Part shown: positions 42,596 to 52,814 of the stretch, piece by piece
How positions within the stretch are numbered: position 1 is the stretch's first letter
Layout: every line of letters starts with the position of its first letter
Origin: Nonlabens marinus S1-08
Lineage (GTDB): Bacteria; Bacteroidota; Bacteroidia; Flavobacteriales; Flavobacteriaceae
Assembly (NCBI RefSeq): GCF_000831385.1
Contig: NZ_AP014548.1
Coordinates: forward strand, 1,054,001 to 1,118,000
Length of the DNA stretch: 64,000 nt
Reading direction: 5' to 3'
Program-made: the position numbers and the translations under genes
Notes under the pieces: generated by a model
The model's input: only the letters and a program-made list of their open reading frames with translations
Told to the model about the DNA's origin: nothing
Databases searched by the model: none

Positions 42596-43279
42596 TTATG
42601 CTTTACGTTCCTTCCAAAGGAATTTTCCGAAATCCAACACCGCATCTAGAGGAGTATTATCAAAAACATCAAATATGGTGTTTACAGATTTCTCTATAGC
42701 CATATCAGTTTTTTCAAACCCAGCGCTGTCGTCGTCCATCCAAAACTTGAGTAAGAATAGCATTTGTACCCATGCACCCTCACTATAAATGGTTTCAGAC
42801 CGCTCCAGTAGGATGTTGGTCTTGCTTTCATTGCGCTCTTGGATCAATTCCTTTGCAAACCCTTTAACGTGTTTGCGCAGGCCTTTAAGTTGCTCCATTT
42901 TACTCATCATGTGCTGGTTCTCTTTCAAAGTATAAAGCACATAGCTACGGTTGAGTGTCAATAATTCAAAGAAGGTGTAGAAGAACGTCAACATTTTCTC
43001 ACGGTTGGAGAAACTGTGGTATTCATCGCTTTTATGAGCTACATCCATAGTCATAGTGAAGAATGTGTTCCATATTTCCTTGCGCAATCCATCAAAACTC
43101 CCGAAGAAATTATAAAATTCCTGCTCGGTCATATTATTATCCTTTGCAAACTTGAAAACACTCTTAGGAGTCTTCTCATGTTCTAGAACATATTCCATGT
43201 ATATCGTAATCACATCTTGACGGGTGATTTCCTTCTTTTTAGTTGCTTTTTTAGCAGTGGTTTTTTTAACAGTGGCCAT
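42596..43279 (-). CDS. TetR-like regulator
   Basis: A 227-residue protein. A Lys-rich N-terminus (KKTTAKKATKKK) precedes a helix-turn-helix segment ITIYMEYVLEHEKTPKSVFKFAKDNNMTEQEFYNFF (about residues 24-60, here with TPKSVFKFAKDNNMTEQEFY as the recognition part), then an all-helical C-terminal domain. The N-terminal Lys tail resembles histone-like tails and may add non-specific DNA contact. It is followed by aarF and may control it. The shape fits TetR; no ligand is predicted. Confidence 0.75.
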   Translation of the reverse strand: MATVKKTTAKKATKKKEITRQDVITIYMEYVLEHEKTPKSVFKFAKDNNMTEQEFYNFFGSFDGLRKEIWNTFFTMTMDVAHKSDEYHSFSNREKMLTFFYTFFELLTLNRSYVLYTLKENQHMMSKMEQLKGLRKHVKGFAKELIQERNESKTNILLERSETIYSEGAWVQMLFLLKFWMDDDSAGFEKTDMAIEKSVNTIFDVFDNTPLDAVLDFGKFLWKERKA

Positions 43280-43440
43280 AAAATCAAAGATTTAGGTAAA
43301 GATACAATCTGTTTAATCTTTATAGTAAAGGTCTTAAACAAAACTATGTTAATATTAAGTCGTTACTCTCGTCGAAAAATTGCAAGAAATCTTCTGAATA
43401 TTGAAATTTACTCGACTGAAATTTTAAAATTTAAGGTACA

Positions 43441-43472
43441 AAAAAACCATCCTATGAAAGTAGGATGGTTTT
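43441..43472 (-). terminator. Terminator of the MORN-protein gene
   Basis: AAAAAACCATCCTA and TAGGATGGTTTTT with a short loop, downstream of the minus-strand gene at 43496. Confidence 0.85.
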
Positions 43473-43495
43473 TGAAATTCTTTAGTAAGAAGTAC

Positions 43496-43852
43496 TTACG
43501 GTCTATTGCTTGCTACAGGGTTTTTATTGACCCAAGTGTTGACTGCAGCAATTTGATTATCAGCATAATCTACTTCAGTTAATTTATCATCGCTCCAGAT
43601 GAACCATTTTCCAGTTTTCACACCTTTATTAAATTCTGCCTGAGCTGTTTTCTCTCCTTTGACGTTATAACTCGTCCATTCTCCGTGACGCTTTTTATTT
43701 AAGAAAAATCCTTGTTGAGCAACTTCTCCATTTTCATGAAAATAGGTAGCTTGAATTTTACCGTCTTCCAGTTGTTCAAACTTAGGTTTTACTTCTTGTG
43801 CATAGGAAATCATTCCTATCAACATCGCGCTCAATAACATTAAATTTTTCAT
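43496..43852 (-). CDS. Exported MORN-repeat (YwqK-like) protein
   Basis: A 118-residue protein with a signal peptide (MIGMISYAQ) and three or four MORN-type units: GKIQATYFHENGEVAQQGFF, KRHGEWTSYNVKGEKTAQA, GVKTGKWFIWSDDKL. The ATG at 43850-43852 begins the signal peptide; the frame extends further upstream without conserved sequence. Such proteins are common in flavobacteria; role unknown. Confidence 0.8.
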   Translation of the reverse strand: MKNLMLLSAMLIGMISYAQEVKPKFEQLEDGKIQATYFHENGEVAQQGFFLNKKRHGEWTSYNVKGEKTAQAEFNKGVKTGKWFIWSDDKLTEVDYADNQIAAVNTWVNKNPVASNRP

Positions 43853-44052
43853 AGTACCGTTCTTTATACATAACAAATTTAAACATATATAAACATTCAA
43901 ACAACAATTAGGTAACATTAATTTTACATACAAATTATAAAACACTGAAAAACAGTGGTTAAAAGGATGATCAAGGTTTTGATTTAATCGATTTAACCTA
44001 CAATTTAGTAGCTATTAAGTGTAAAAGAGTCGGGTAATGATAAGAATCGGCT

Positions 44053-44060
44053 TATTTTTG
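44053..44060 (+). promoter_or_regulatory. -7 element (TATTTTTG) before aspS
   Basis: Matches TAnnTTTG, 23 bases before the aspS ATG; no convincing -33 element was seen. Confidence 0.4.
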
Positions 44061-44083
44061 CACGCTTATTAGAAGATTTAATT

Positions 44084-45835
44084 ATGTATAGATCACACGA
44101 TTGTGGGAGCCTGCGCGCCAGCGATATCACTAAAGAAGTTACACTTGCCGGATGGGTACAAAAATCCCGTGATAAGGGTTTCATGGTATGGGTGGATTTA
44201 AGAGATCGTTATGGTGTGACGCAGTTGATCTTTGACGAAGAGCGTACGGATAAGCAAGTTCTTGAACAAGCGCAGAAACTAGGTCGTGAGTTTGTCATCC
44301 AAGTGAAAGGAACCGTGATAGAACGCGAGTCCAAAAACGACAAAATGCCTACGGGCGATGTTGAGATTTTGGTTAAGGAATTAAAAGTCTTAAGTGAATC
44401 TAAAACGCCTCCTTTTACAATAGAAGATAAAACGGATGGTGGTGAGGAACTGCGTATGAAATACCGTTACCTAGACATACGTCGCAATCCGGTACGTGAG
44501 AATTTAATTTTTAGATCAAAGGTTGCCATGGAGGTCCGTAATTTCCTTGCAGGCAAGGATTTCGTTGAGGTAGAAACTCCTGTACTAATTAAATCTACTC
44601 CAGAAGGTGCTCGTGATTTTGTGGTGCCTTCTAGAATGAATGAAGGTCAATTTTATGCCTTGCCGCAATCGCCACAAACCTTTAAGCAATTGTTGATGGT
44701 TGGTGGAATGGACAAATATTTCCAGATTGTCAAATGCTTCCGTGATGAGGATTTGAGAGCAGACCGTCAGCCAGAATTTACACAGATTGACTGCGAGATG
44801 TCTTTTGTTGAACAGGAAGACGTCTTGAATACTTTCGAAGAAATGACACGTCACTTGCTTAAGAAAGTAAAGAACGTGGATGTAACAGAGTTTCCTCGCA
44901 TGACCTATCAGGAAGCGATGGAGAAATATGGAAATGATAAGCCGGATATTCGTTTTGGGATGGAGTTTGGAGATATTTCCGCTTTCGCGAAAGCGAGAGA
45001 CTTCAAAATCTTTAATGAAGCAGAAATCGTTGTTGGGATCGCAGTTCCAGGCGGTGCTGGTATGACTAGAAAAGAAATTGACGGGCTTATCGATTGGGTA
45101 AAACGACCGCAAGTAGGCGCTATGGGAATGGTGTATGCAAAATATAATGAGGACGGTAGTTTCAAATCCAGCGTGGATAAGTTCTACGATCAAGAAGATC
45201 TAGCAAAATGGGCAGAAGCCACTGGTGCACAACCAGGAGACTTGATTTGCGTGCTATCTGGTCCTGCAGACAAAACCAGAGGACAATTGAGCGCCTTGAG
45301 AATGGAGCTGGCAGAGCGATTAGATTTGAGAAAAGCTGACGAATTTGCACCCTTATGGGTTGTAGATTTCCCATTGTTAGAATGGGATGAGGATACCAAT
45401 CGCTACCACGCGATGCACCACCCATTTACATCGCCTAAACCAGAAGATATTGATAAGCTAGCTACTGATCCTGGAAATGTAAGAGCTAATGCCTATGATC
45501 TTGTGATGAATGGGAATGAAATAGGAGGTGGGTCTGTGAGAATATTTGACAAAAAGCTACAAGCCTTGATGTTTGACCATTTAGGATTTACACCAGAGGA
45601 TGCTCGAGCACAATTTGGTTTCTTGATGGATGCTTTTGAATATGGAGCGCCACCACATGCAGGACTGGCGTTTGGGTTTGATAGATTAGTGGCAATTTTA
45701 GGTGGACAGGAAACGATACGTGATTTCATCGCTTTCCCTAAGAACAATAATGGCCGCGATGTAATGATCGATGCACCATCAAAGATTGATCAGGAGCAAT
45801 TGAAAGAACTTAATTTAAAGGTTACGGTAGAATAA
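44084..45835 (+). CDS. aspS: Aspartyl-tRNA synthetase
   Basis: A 583-residue class II synthetase. An N-terminal OB-fold ([23 protein letters not shown]) is followed by motif 2 ([20 protein letters not shown]), a GAD insertion domain (about 280-420), and motif 3 ([15 protein letters not shown]). Length is typical for bacterial AspS. A palindrome copy encodes AFAKA at residues 300-304 in the GAD domain, at a place where homologues have variable residues of equal length. Confidence 0.97.
   Translation: MYRSHDCGSLRASDITKEVTLAGWVQKSRDKGFMVWVDLRDRYGVTQLIFDEERTDKQVLEQAQKLGREFVIQVKGTVIERESKNDKMPTGDVEILVKELKVLSESKTPPFTIEDKTDGGEELRMKYRYLDIRRNPVRENLIFRSKVAMEVRNFLAGKDFVEVETPVLIKSTPEGARDFVVPSRMNEGQFYALPQSPQTFKQLLMVGGMDKYFQIVKCFRDEDLRADRQPEFTQIDCEMSFVEQEDVLNTFEEMTRHLLKKVKNVDVTEFPRMTYQEAMEKYGNDKPDIRFGMEFGDISAFAKARDFKIFNEAEIVVGIAVPGGAGMTRKEIDGLIDWVKRPQVGAMGMVYAKYNEDGSFKSSVDKFYDQEDLAKWAEATGAQPGDLICVLSGPADKTRGQLSALRMELAERLDLRKADEFAPLWVVDFPLLEWDEDTNRYHAMHHPFTSPKPEDIDKLATDPGNVRANAYDLVMNGNEIGGGSVRIFDKKLQALMFDHLGFTPEDARAQFGFLMDAFEYGAPPHAGLAFGFDRLVAILGGQETIRDFIAFPKNNNGRDVMIDAPSKIDQEQLKELNLKVTVE
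44980..44995. repeat. 16-bp palindrome, copy 13
   Basis: Exact copy in aspS, read as AFAKA in the GAD insertion domain. Confidence 0.97.
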
Positions 45836-45856
45836 TCAGCACTATATTTACTCACA

Positions 45857-46129
45857 ATGATCAATGCCACTAAAATCTTAGGAATTTTACTACTCGCTAC
45901 GCTAGCAGTAATTGGAGTAGGCTTTTATGTCATCCATAGTGGCGATTCATTGGAAGGCAATAAGATTATAGGGTTTGCCACCGCATTTCTATTTCTCATT
46001 TTAATGCCAGCCTTCATCTTTGTGCGCTATAGAAAAAAGGATTTATCTAAGTTCAATTTTCACAATAAAAGCGAACAGGAAAAGAAGGAAGAGGAAGAGG
46101 ATTGGGATGATAAGAGTCGATGGAATTAA
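45857..46129 (+). CDS. Small two-helix membrane protein
   Basis: A 90-residue protein with two membrane segments (ILGILLLATLAVIGVGFYVI and IIGFATAFLFLILMPAFIFV) and a charged cytoplasmic tail (KSEQEKKEEEEDWDDKSRWN). No family recognised. It follows aspS by 21 bases and probably shares its transcript. Its stop overlaps the end of the convergent tadA gene by four bases. Confidence 0.75.
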   Translation: MINATKILGILLLATLAVIGVGFYVIHSGDSLEGNKIIGFATAFLFLILMPAFIFVRYRKKDLSKFNFHNKSEQEKKEEEEDWDDKSRWN

Positions 46130-46575
46130 TTCAAACGTCTTCTAGCTTTAAAGAAATCATCTAATATTTTTGAGCATTCTTCCGCAAGGATTCCGTGAGA
46201 CACCTGTGTTTTAGGATGCAGTTGTGTTCCCATCTTGCGGTAGCCACGATGTTCATCGCTCGCGCCAAACACAATCCGAGAGATCTGTGACCAGTATAAA
46301 GCGCCGGCGCACATTTGGCAAGGCTCTAGGGTCACGTAAAGCGTACAATCTTTTAAATATTTACCGCCTAGAAAGCTCGCTCCGGCAGTGATGGCTTGCA
46401 TCTCCGCATGCGCTGTAACGTCAGTTAAGGTTTCGGTAAGATTGTGACCCTTAGCAATAATGCGGTTGTCTGTCACAATGATAGCGCCTACAGGGATTTC
46501 ATCACGATCAAAAGCCGCTTCAGCTTCCTGAAGAGCTTTTTGCATAAAGTAGGTGTCGTCGTATGGTTCTATCAT
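46126..46575 (-). CDS. tadA: tRNA-specific adenosine deaminase (TadA-like nucleoside deaminase)
   Basis: A 149-residue zinc deaminase with HAEMQAI (His, catalytic Glu) and TLEPCQMCAGAL (two zinc Cys). The sequence and length fit TadA, which converts A34 to inosine in tRNA-Arg. Guanine-deaminase relatives share these motifs, but GAIIVTDNRIIAKGHN and the C-terminus favour TadA. Confidence 0.9.
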   Translation of the reverse strand: MIEPYDDTYFMQKALQEAEAAFDRDEIPVGAIIVTDNRIIAKGHNLTETLTDVTAHAEMQAITAGASFLGGKYLKDCTLYVTLEPCQMCAGALYWSQISRIVFGASDEHRGYRKMGTQLHPKTQVSHGILAEECSKILDDFFKARRRLN

Positions 46576-46670
46576 TTTTCAAAAATACAGCGAATTCAAC
46601 GACTAAGAATCAACAGCTCGAAATGAGATCTATTTTTTAGATTCCAGTTCACATTAAGCTGCATTACAAT

Positions 46671-46678
46671 TACCTTTG
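46671..46678 (+). promoter_or_regulatory. -7 element (TACCTTTG) before dxs
   Basis: Matches TAnnTTTG, only four bases before the dxs ATG at 46683, so a very short or absent leader would result. Confidence 0.35.
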
Positions 46679-46682
46679 AATC

Positions 46683-48449
46683 ATGTCGCACGATTTACTT
46701 TCTCAAATTGATTTACCAGCTGATTTAAGACGCTTTCGCGAAAGCGAACTGCTCCAAATAGCACAGGAATTAAGAGGTTTTATCATTGATGCAGTAGCGG
46801 CCAAAGAAGGGCACCTGGGTGCCAGTCTAGGTGTGGTAGAGTTGACAATCGCATTGCACTACGTGTTTGATACACCTAATGATTTACTGGTTTGGGACGT
46901 AGGCCATCAAGCCTATGGACACAAAATATTGACGGGAAGGCGTGATGTTTTTGATACGAACAGAGAATTAAATGGGATCTCTGGTTTCCCGAAAAGAGCG
47001 GAAAGTGAATACGACACCTTTGGTGTAGGTCATAGTTCCACTGCTATAAGTGCCGCTTTAGGAATGGCGATGGCAAGCCAGTTAAAAGGAGAAAAGCACA
47101 AACATATTGCTATCGTGGGAGATGCGAGTATTGCTAGTGGGATGGCTTTTGAAGCTTTAAACCATGCAGGGGTGAGCGGTGCAGATCTACTCGTTATTTT
47201 AAATGATAATGCCATAGGGATTGATCCTGCGGTAGGAGCCCTAAAGGATTACTTGACGAAGACGAAGAGCGGGAAAGAGACCGGACGCGATAATATTTTT
47301 GAATCCTTGAACTTCGACTATTCAGGACCCATAGATGGGCATGACCTTCCTAAACTAATTGCAGAATTCCAACGGCAAAGTGGTCTTTCTGGTCCACGCT
47401 TACTTCATGTGAGAACCGTGAAAGGTAAAGGCCTAAAACAAGCGGAACAAGATCAAGTGCGTTATCATGCCCCAGGTAAATTTGATAAGATAACTGGAGA
47501 TATCCCAGCTAAAGATGAGAGCCAGTTACCACCTAAATTTCAAGATGTTTTCGGACATACTTTAGTAGAACTCTCGCAGCAAAATGAGAAGATTGTTGGG
47601 ATAACACCAGCCATGCCCACGGGAAGTTCCATGAAAATTATGATGGATGCATTTCCTAAACGCGCATTTGATGTTGGTATTGCTGAGCAGCATGCGGTGA
47701 CCCTAGCCGCAGGAATGGCTACTCAAGGGGTAGTGCCATTTTGTAATATCTATTCCACTTTTCTACAGCGTGCTTACGACCAGGTCATTCACGACGTCGC
47801 GCTGCAAAAACTTCCCGTTATTTTCTGCCTCGATCGAGCAGGACTGGTAGGTCAAGATGGAGCAACACACCACGGTGCTTTTGATCTTGCTTATCTTAAT
47901 TGTATCCCAGACCTGATCATCGCAGCACCTATGGACGTTGTGGAATTGCGTCACATGATGTACACGTCACAGCTAGGGTTACCATTACCCATCGCTATAA
48001 GATATCCTCGTGGCCGTGGGCATATAGTGCAATGGCAATTACCTTTTGAGAAAATAGAGTTAGGAACGTCTAGACTGCTCAGTCAAGGAAATCGAATTGC
48101 TGTACTCAGTATAGGATCTATCGGGTTGATGGTTCAAGAACTCATTCAGCAGGAACAATTAGACATCACTCATATAGATATGAGGTTTTTAAAGCCTGTG
48201 GATGAGACTCAAGTTTTGCGCGTTTTAGAAAATCACGATCATGTGATTACCATTGAGGACGGCACTATTTTAGGTGGTTTAGGCAGTATGGTGGGGAATC
48301 TCGCTTTCGCGAAAGCGAACAAACCATTACCTCAATTGCATGTACTAGGAATTCCTGACTCCTTTATAGAACATGGCCCCACTGCCGACTTGCATCAACT
48401 TGCAGGGATCGATCGTGGGGCCTTGTTGCAACTCATCCAGAGTTTATAA
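46683..48449 (+). CDS. dxs: 1-deoxy-D-xylulose-5-phosphate synthase
   Basis: A 588-residue thiamine-diphosphate enzyme, first step of the MEP isoprenoid pathway and precursor supply for PdxJ and UppS encoded earlier. Motifs: VGHSSTAIS, the ThDP motif GDASIASGMAFEALN, PIDGHD, GIAEQHAVTLAAGMA, and FCLDRAGLVGQDGATHHG. It is somewhat shorter than E. coli Dxs. It carries two palindrome copies: RFRES at residues 17-21, replacing the usual residues of the DLR...ELPQLAEELR segment without length change, and AFAKA at 541-545 near the C-terminus. Confidence 0.96.
   Translation: MSHDLLSQIDLPADLRRFRESELLQIAQELRGFIIDAVAAKEGHLGASLGVVELTIALHYVFDTPNDLLVWDVGHQAYGHKILTGRRDVFDTNRELNGISGFPKRAESEYDTFGVGHSSTAISAALGMAMASQLKGEKHKHIAIVGDASIASGMAFEALNHAGVSGADLLVILNDNAIGIDPAVGALKDYLTKTKSGKETGRDNIFESLNFDYSGPIDGHDLPKLIAEFQRQSGLSGPRLLHVRTVKGKGLKQAEQDQVRYHAPGKFDKITGDIPAKDESQLPPKFQDVFGHTLVELSQQNEKIVGITPAMPTGSSMKIMMDAFPKRAFDVGIAEQHAVTLAAGMATQGVVPFCNIYSTFLQRAYDQVIHDVALQKLPVIFCLDRAGLVGQDGATHHGAFDLAYLNCIPDLIIAAPMDVVELRHMMYTSQLGLPLPIAIRYPRGRGHIVQWQLPFEKIELGTSRLLSQGNRIAVLSIGSIGLMVQELIQQEQLDITHIDMRFLKPVDETQVLRVLENHDHVITIEDGTILGGLGSMVGNLAFAKANKPLPQLHVLGIPDSFIEHGPTADLHQLAGIDRGALLQLIQSL
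46731..46746. repeat. 16-bp palindrome, copy 14
   Basis: Exact copy at codons 17-22 of dxs, read as RFRES. Confidence 0.97.
48302..48317. repeat. 16-bp palindrome, copy 15
   Basis: Exact copy near the 3' end of dxs, read as AFAKA. Confidence 0.97.
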
Positions 48450-48450
48450 T

Positions 48451-51261
48451 CTATTCTTTTAAGAATTTAGTGGTTTGATTGATACCGTCACCAGTGACTT
48501 TCAGTAAATAGAATCCAGTGCTTAATGCCGAGATGTCTATGCGCTGCTTACTTCCACTTAAGGATTTATTTGCTTTGTAAACTTGTTGACCGTTGAGGTT
48601 GTAAATAGTGATTAAGGTGTTGCCGAAATCTCTATTACTATCAACGAAGATCTCTGTACTCGCCTGAGTAGGGAATATCTTAATCGGTTTCTCTCTGATA
48701 TCATTTGTTATGCTCGCTGTAGTGCCGTCAAATTTACCCGTAAACATACCACGACCGTGTGTCGTAGCTAATACGGTATTGTCTGCCGTTCTTAAATCAA
48801 GATCATAAACAGGAACGCTGGTCATCCCATTCATAGTTTGCACCCATGTAGGACTTGGGCTGTCAAAATCTGTAGTGGCATAAATTCCATTTTGAGTTCC
48901 AATAATTACTTCATTAGCAACTAATGGATTTTGTAAAATGGCCTTAACGGGAATGTCCGGTAAATTTCCGTCTTTTTGGGACCAAGTAACTCCACCATCG
49001 TTAGTGTACCATACATTGTTGACACCATAGTTATGCATAGTTAAGAAAATCTCTAACTCACTCGCTCCAAATTCAATATCAGAGACGCTACCTAGGAAGT
49101 CAGGACTGCTCAAACTTGTAATCGAATTTGCTGTGGAATTGGCGTTGTCAATCCTAAATAATCTTGAGTCCTGTGATCCTACGTATAAGGTTGGAGATAC
49201 AGTGGAAAAAGGAGAAGCTTTCATTGCAGTTGGTCGTCCATTCGCAATTTCACCCCCTGTAATCTCAGTGCAGTTTGCTGAACTCGCTCCCAACTCACAA
49301 GCAGTTATAGAATTTTGATTTCCTGCAGTTCGTGAATTGGCATAAAACACATCGAAAGCAGAATCCAATTCTCCAACATTGATGAAATCACCATCGTTTT
49401 CATTTGAGATAAAATATCTAGATCCATTATTATTAATAGGATATGATAGGTATATGTGGGTTCTACTCGTATAACCTAAAATGGCGTAAACTCCCTCATC
49501 ATCAATGGCAGAAAAGGAACCGTCACCACCGGTAGGGTCAAAGGAAGAACTAAGACCATTACCAATGACTGAATTATTTATTACTGGTGACCCATTATCT
49601 TGGGTACCTCCTATAAAGTCATCCCCATCTTCAAAATCGATCTGGTTGATATCTCCATAATAGAATTGGGTAACATTGTAACCATTGTTTCTCGTCTGTA
49701 TGGCATTAGAATTAGATCCAGCTTGACTTATGGCACTAGCAAGAGATACACCGCCATCTGACCCAATCAATGCGCGGTCATTGTTATTAGGTTGGAAAGT
49801 CAAAGCGTGGACATCAGCATGTACAAATGGAATCTGCAATAAATTCATGTTAGGATTCTCTGACCATTTAGATATTTGCTGCCAGACAGCACCACCATCT
49901 TCTGATCTATGGATATTGATTCCACCAACATATATAGTTTCATCATTATTTGGAGCAACTTCAATAACTAAGTCATAAAAAGACTGACCGCGAGTAAAAT
50001 CGGAATCTGGAATTCCGTTATCTGCATCTTGAGGCTCCTCGACATCTTCAATCGTTAAAAATCCATCGAGAGTTTTAAAAATTTCTGCCTCACCACTTAC
50101 GCTTGCTAATACATAAAGCTTGTTAGCATTTGTTTTAGATGCTGCTAATTCTGTTCTATTTCCATTAACGTTTTGAAGTAATGTCCAGCTGGTTCCATTT
50201 GTAGTACTGTATATACGTCCACCGCCGGCTCCAAAACCAGGAGAATGTATGGTGCTCATGTAGATTTTGCCATCAGCGGCTAGTTCAAAATCGTTAGGTA
50301 CAACAGGAAAGGTACCATCTGTGGTAAAAAATTTCAGGTTAAAATCTTCGTTTCGAGACCAAGTGGCACCATTATCAGCGCTGCGATAAATTCCTGCGCT
50401 TTGTGAGCCCAGAAAATTTAATGGATTACGAATGGTAAAATTAGGACTAAAATATCTAGATGCTCCTACGCCCACATAGACCTCAGTCGTACCATTGACA
50501 TCTCGCGTCAATATATCATTGATATGGAAGATACCTGCTTGAAATAAGTTGCTGCCATCTTGAAAATCTCCTCCTCCTGCTACGGGTATATCAACCGCTG
50601 CCCATGTAGCGCCACCATCGGTTGATTTATAGAGCCCATCACCTATGGCTGCTCCATCTGTGTACTGTTCACCAGTTCCTATATAGATCGTGTTCGAATC
50701 ATTAGGGTCTATTGCATAGGCGCTTACCGAAAGGTTAGCTGCTATTCCTGGAACTATTTTCCATTGTCCTATGACATTATTAATATTTTCATTTACCCAC
50801 AACCCACCGCCGACGGCTCCTGCAAAAACACGGTTATAATCGACTCCATCACCATTATTAGCTCCTACATCATTAGGGTCAAAAAAAACGACCCGAGTAC
50901 GACCGCCTACATTTAAAGGTCCACGCTCAATCCATGGGGATGTCACAGTTCCTGGTGTTCCTTTGGCTAGACTTAATGGAAACTTAGTAGGCTCTACTAA
51001 AAAAGGAGTGGGATAACCTAAATCAGGATTCATCGTTAATTCCCACATGCGCTCATTGTACGCGTTAGGTGGTAAACCGAGTTCTCTACGTTCTTTACTG
51101 CTCAAATTTTTGGTGTCATTAAATGGAGAGTCGGCTAGAAACTTTTCATGTTTCTGTCTCTTTTGCTCCATCAAGCTCAGTTGCTGTTCCTTGGGAATAA
51201 TGAGATAAATAATAAATGCAATAAGGGCGAGAGCAACAGAATATAGAGCAAACTTTTTCAT
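48451..51261 (-). CDS. T9SS type-A sorted beta-propeller (sialidase/VPS10-like) protein
   Basis: A 936-residue exported protein. A hydrophobic N-terminal segment precedes many BNR/sortilin-type repeats (GLYKSTDGGATWAAVD, GIYRSADNGATWSRN, NIHRSEDGGAVWQQ, VWYTNDGGVTWSQ), forming one or two beta-propellers. The last 80 residues are a type-A sorting domain: KIFPTQASTEIFV, ITIYNLNGQQVYKAN, STGFYLLKVTGDG. The start is the ATG at 51259-51261. Catalytic residues of sialidases are not evident. It converges on dxs with one base between stops. Confidence 0.87.
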   Translation of the reverse strand: MKKFALYSVALALIAFIIYLIIPKEQQLSLMEQKRQKHEKFLADSPFNDTKNLSSKERRELGLPPNAYNERMWELTMNPDLGYPTPFLVEPTKFPLSLAKGTPGTVTSPWIERGPLNVGGRTRVVFFDPNDVGANNGDGVDYNRVFAGAVGGGLWVNENINNVIGQWKIVPGIAANLSVSAYAIDPNDSNTIYIGTGEQYTDGAAIGDGLYKSTDGGATWAAVDIPVAGGGDFQDGSNLFQAGIFHINDILTRDVNGTTEVYVGVGASRYFSPNFTIRNPLNFLGSQSAGIYRSADNGATWSRNEDFNLKFFTTDGTFPVVPNDFELAADGKIYMSTIHSPGFGAGGGRIYSTTNGTSWTLLQNVNGNRTELAASKTNANKLYVLASVSGEAEIFKTLDGFLTIEDVEEPQDADNGIPDSDFTRGQSFYDLVIEVAPNNDETIYVGGINIHRSEDGGAVWQQISKWSENPNMNLLQIPFVHADVHALTFQPNNNDRALIGSDGGVSLASAISQAGSNSNAIQTRNNGYNVTQFYYGDINQIDFEDGDDFIGGTQDNGSPVINNSVIGNGLSSSFDPTGGDGSFSAIDDEGVYAILGYTSRTHIYLSYPINNNGSRYFISNENDGDFINVGELDSAFDVFYANSRTAGNQNSITACELGASSANCTEITGGEIANGRPTAMKASPFSTVSPTLYVGSQDSRLFRIDNANSTANSITSLSSPDFLGSVSDIEFGASELEIFLTMHNYGVNNVWYTNDGGVTWSQKDGNLPDIPVKAILQNPLVANEVIIGTQNGIYATTDFDSPSPTWVQTMNGMTSVPVYDLDLRTADNTVLATTHGRGMFTGKFDGTTASITNDIREKPIKIFPTQASTEIFVDSNRDFGNTLITIYNLNGQQVYKANKSLSGSKQRIDISALSTGFYLLKVTGDGINQTTKFLKE

Positions 51262-51326
51262 GAGTAGAATTAAGGGATGATAAATATACGGCGTGAATCC
51301 CATTTAAGTTTCACGATTTGAAGCGA

Positions 51327-52658
51327 TTAAATGCGGCCGTTGATGATTTCAAATAATTTTACTGATTTAGTATCAGTCAACGAGGCTACATAGCCACATG
51401 CAGCAAGAAGGCGATCGTACAAGTTTTCTGAAGCTAAAACTTCATCTGGAGTAAGTTGTAGTATTAACTTATCATAACTGCTTTCTTGACCATGAAGTTC
51501 ATTCATGCTTGCCGTGATTACGGCATCTAGGACCTCACGAAGAATCTTATAACCTGCAACCTCCTTTTGTACCACATCTGGATGTTGGTAGAGGTTTTCG
51601 ACAGTTAAGGCGAGTATATCATCAATTTGCGGTTTGTATTTGGAAAGATCGGTCAGGGAATGTGATAGAGTTCCGGCTAGTATTTCTTTCTCATGTTTCA
51701 TGAAAGTTTCCACGCAATCTGTGATCAAAGTGCCTATGGCAAGCGCTCTTAAATAAGCCAAGCGTTCAGAGGTAGATGATAAGATAGAGTAGGTTTCTGT
51801 TTTTATATTGTCGCGCACTAGATTGATTAATTGTTCTAGAGCATGATCCTCAGGAATGTTCCCTAGGTTGATCGCATCTTCAAAATCAATGATGGTATAG
51901 CAAATATCATCTGCTGCTTCTACCAGATAAGTCAATGGGTGGCGGTGGTATGCCTCACCAGTCTCACTGGTATTTTTCAGTCCCATGTCCATTGCCACGT
52001 CCTCAAAATGTGGGACATCTGATTGAAAGATTCCGTATTTTTTTTGAGAAATATGGCTTGTTGGCTTTTTAGGTAAGGACTCTTTCGGGTATTTTACAAA
52101 TGCTCCTAAAGTAGCATAGGATAATCTCAAACCTCCAGGCGATCCAGGTTTGTTCATGTTCAACAATCTATAACCATTAGCATTTCCTTCAAAATCGAGA
52201 AGGTCTTGTTGTTGCTTTCGCGAAAGCGAACTCATTACAGCATTCCCTTTCTCACTGGAAAAATAACTACCTATGGCTTTTTCACCACTGTGACCGAATG
52301 GTGGGTTTCCAATGTCGTGCGAAAGAGCCGCTGCAGCTACGATTGCTCCAAAGTCTTGATGCTTATATCCTAGATCAACAAGGTCTGGATGCCGTTCCAG
52401 AATCTTTTGCCCTGCCATACGACCTAGAGACCTACCTACTACAGAAACCTCTAGACTGTGTGTGAGTCGCGTATGAACAAATCCAGTTTGACTTAAAGGA
52501 ATGACCTGAGTCTTGTCCTGTAGGCTGCGAAATTGTGAGGAGAATATGATACGGTCATAATCCACCTCAAAGCCTAACCGCAGTTCGTCTTGTTGATTTC
52601 TTAGTCGTGGGGCAGTATCGCCGTGTTTTTTAAGCGAGAGCAGTTGGGGCCAGTTCAT
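51327..52658 (-). CDS. dgt: dGTP triphosphohydrolase
   Basis: A 443-residue HD-domain enzyme that cleaves dGTP to deoxyguanosine and tripolyphosphate. HTRLTHSLEVSVVGRS (first His) and AALSHDIGNPPFGHSGEKA (HD) bind the metal, and EAADDICYTIIDFEDA is the later Asp motif. A 15-of-16 palindrome copy encodes SLSRK at residues 144-148, in a loop after the HD motif. Length is a little short of the E. coli enzyme. Confidence 0.93.
   Translation of the reverse strand: MNWPQLLSLKKHGDTAPRLRNQQDELRLGFEVDYDRIIFSSQFRSLQDKTQVIPLSQTGFVHTRLTHSLEVSVVGRSLGRMAGQKILERHPDLVDLGYKHQDFGAIVAAAALSHDIGNPPFGHSGEKAIGSYFSSEKGNAVMSSLSRKQQQDLLDFEGNANGYRLLNMNKPGSPGGLRLSYATLGAFVKYPKESLPKKPTSHISQKKYGIFQSDVPHFEDVAMDMGLKNTSETGEAYHRHPLTYLVEAADDICYTIIDFEDAINLGNIPEDHALEQLINLVRDNIKTETYSILSSTSERLAYLRALAIGTLITDCVETFMKHEKEILAGTLSHSLTDLSKYKPQIDDILALTVENLYQHPDVVQKEVAGYKILREVLDAVITASMNELHGQESSYDKLILQLTPDEVLASENLYDRLLAACGYVASLTDTKSVKLFEIINGRI
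52213..52228. repeat. Near-perfect palindrome copy in dgt
   Basis: TGCTTTCGCGAAAGCG, 15 of 16 bases, read as SLSRK. Confidence 0.85.
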
Positions 52659-52814
52659 TTTGAATATTTTGATTGCAATATAGAAACCTATGTTTGAAAC
52701 AGGTTATGTAACACGGGTAACTATTTCTTAACAATCCAGCTTAAAAAGACAATAGTAAATTAACCTGGTAAGCTGGATTCTAATCGTTCATTTGCAAATT
52801 CTAAAACACTTGTA

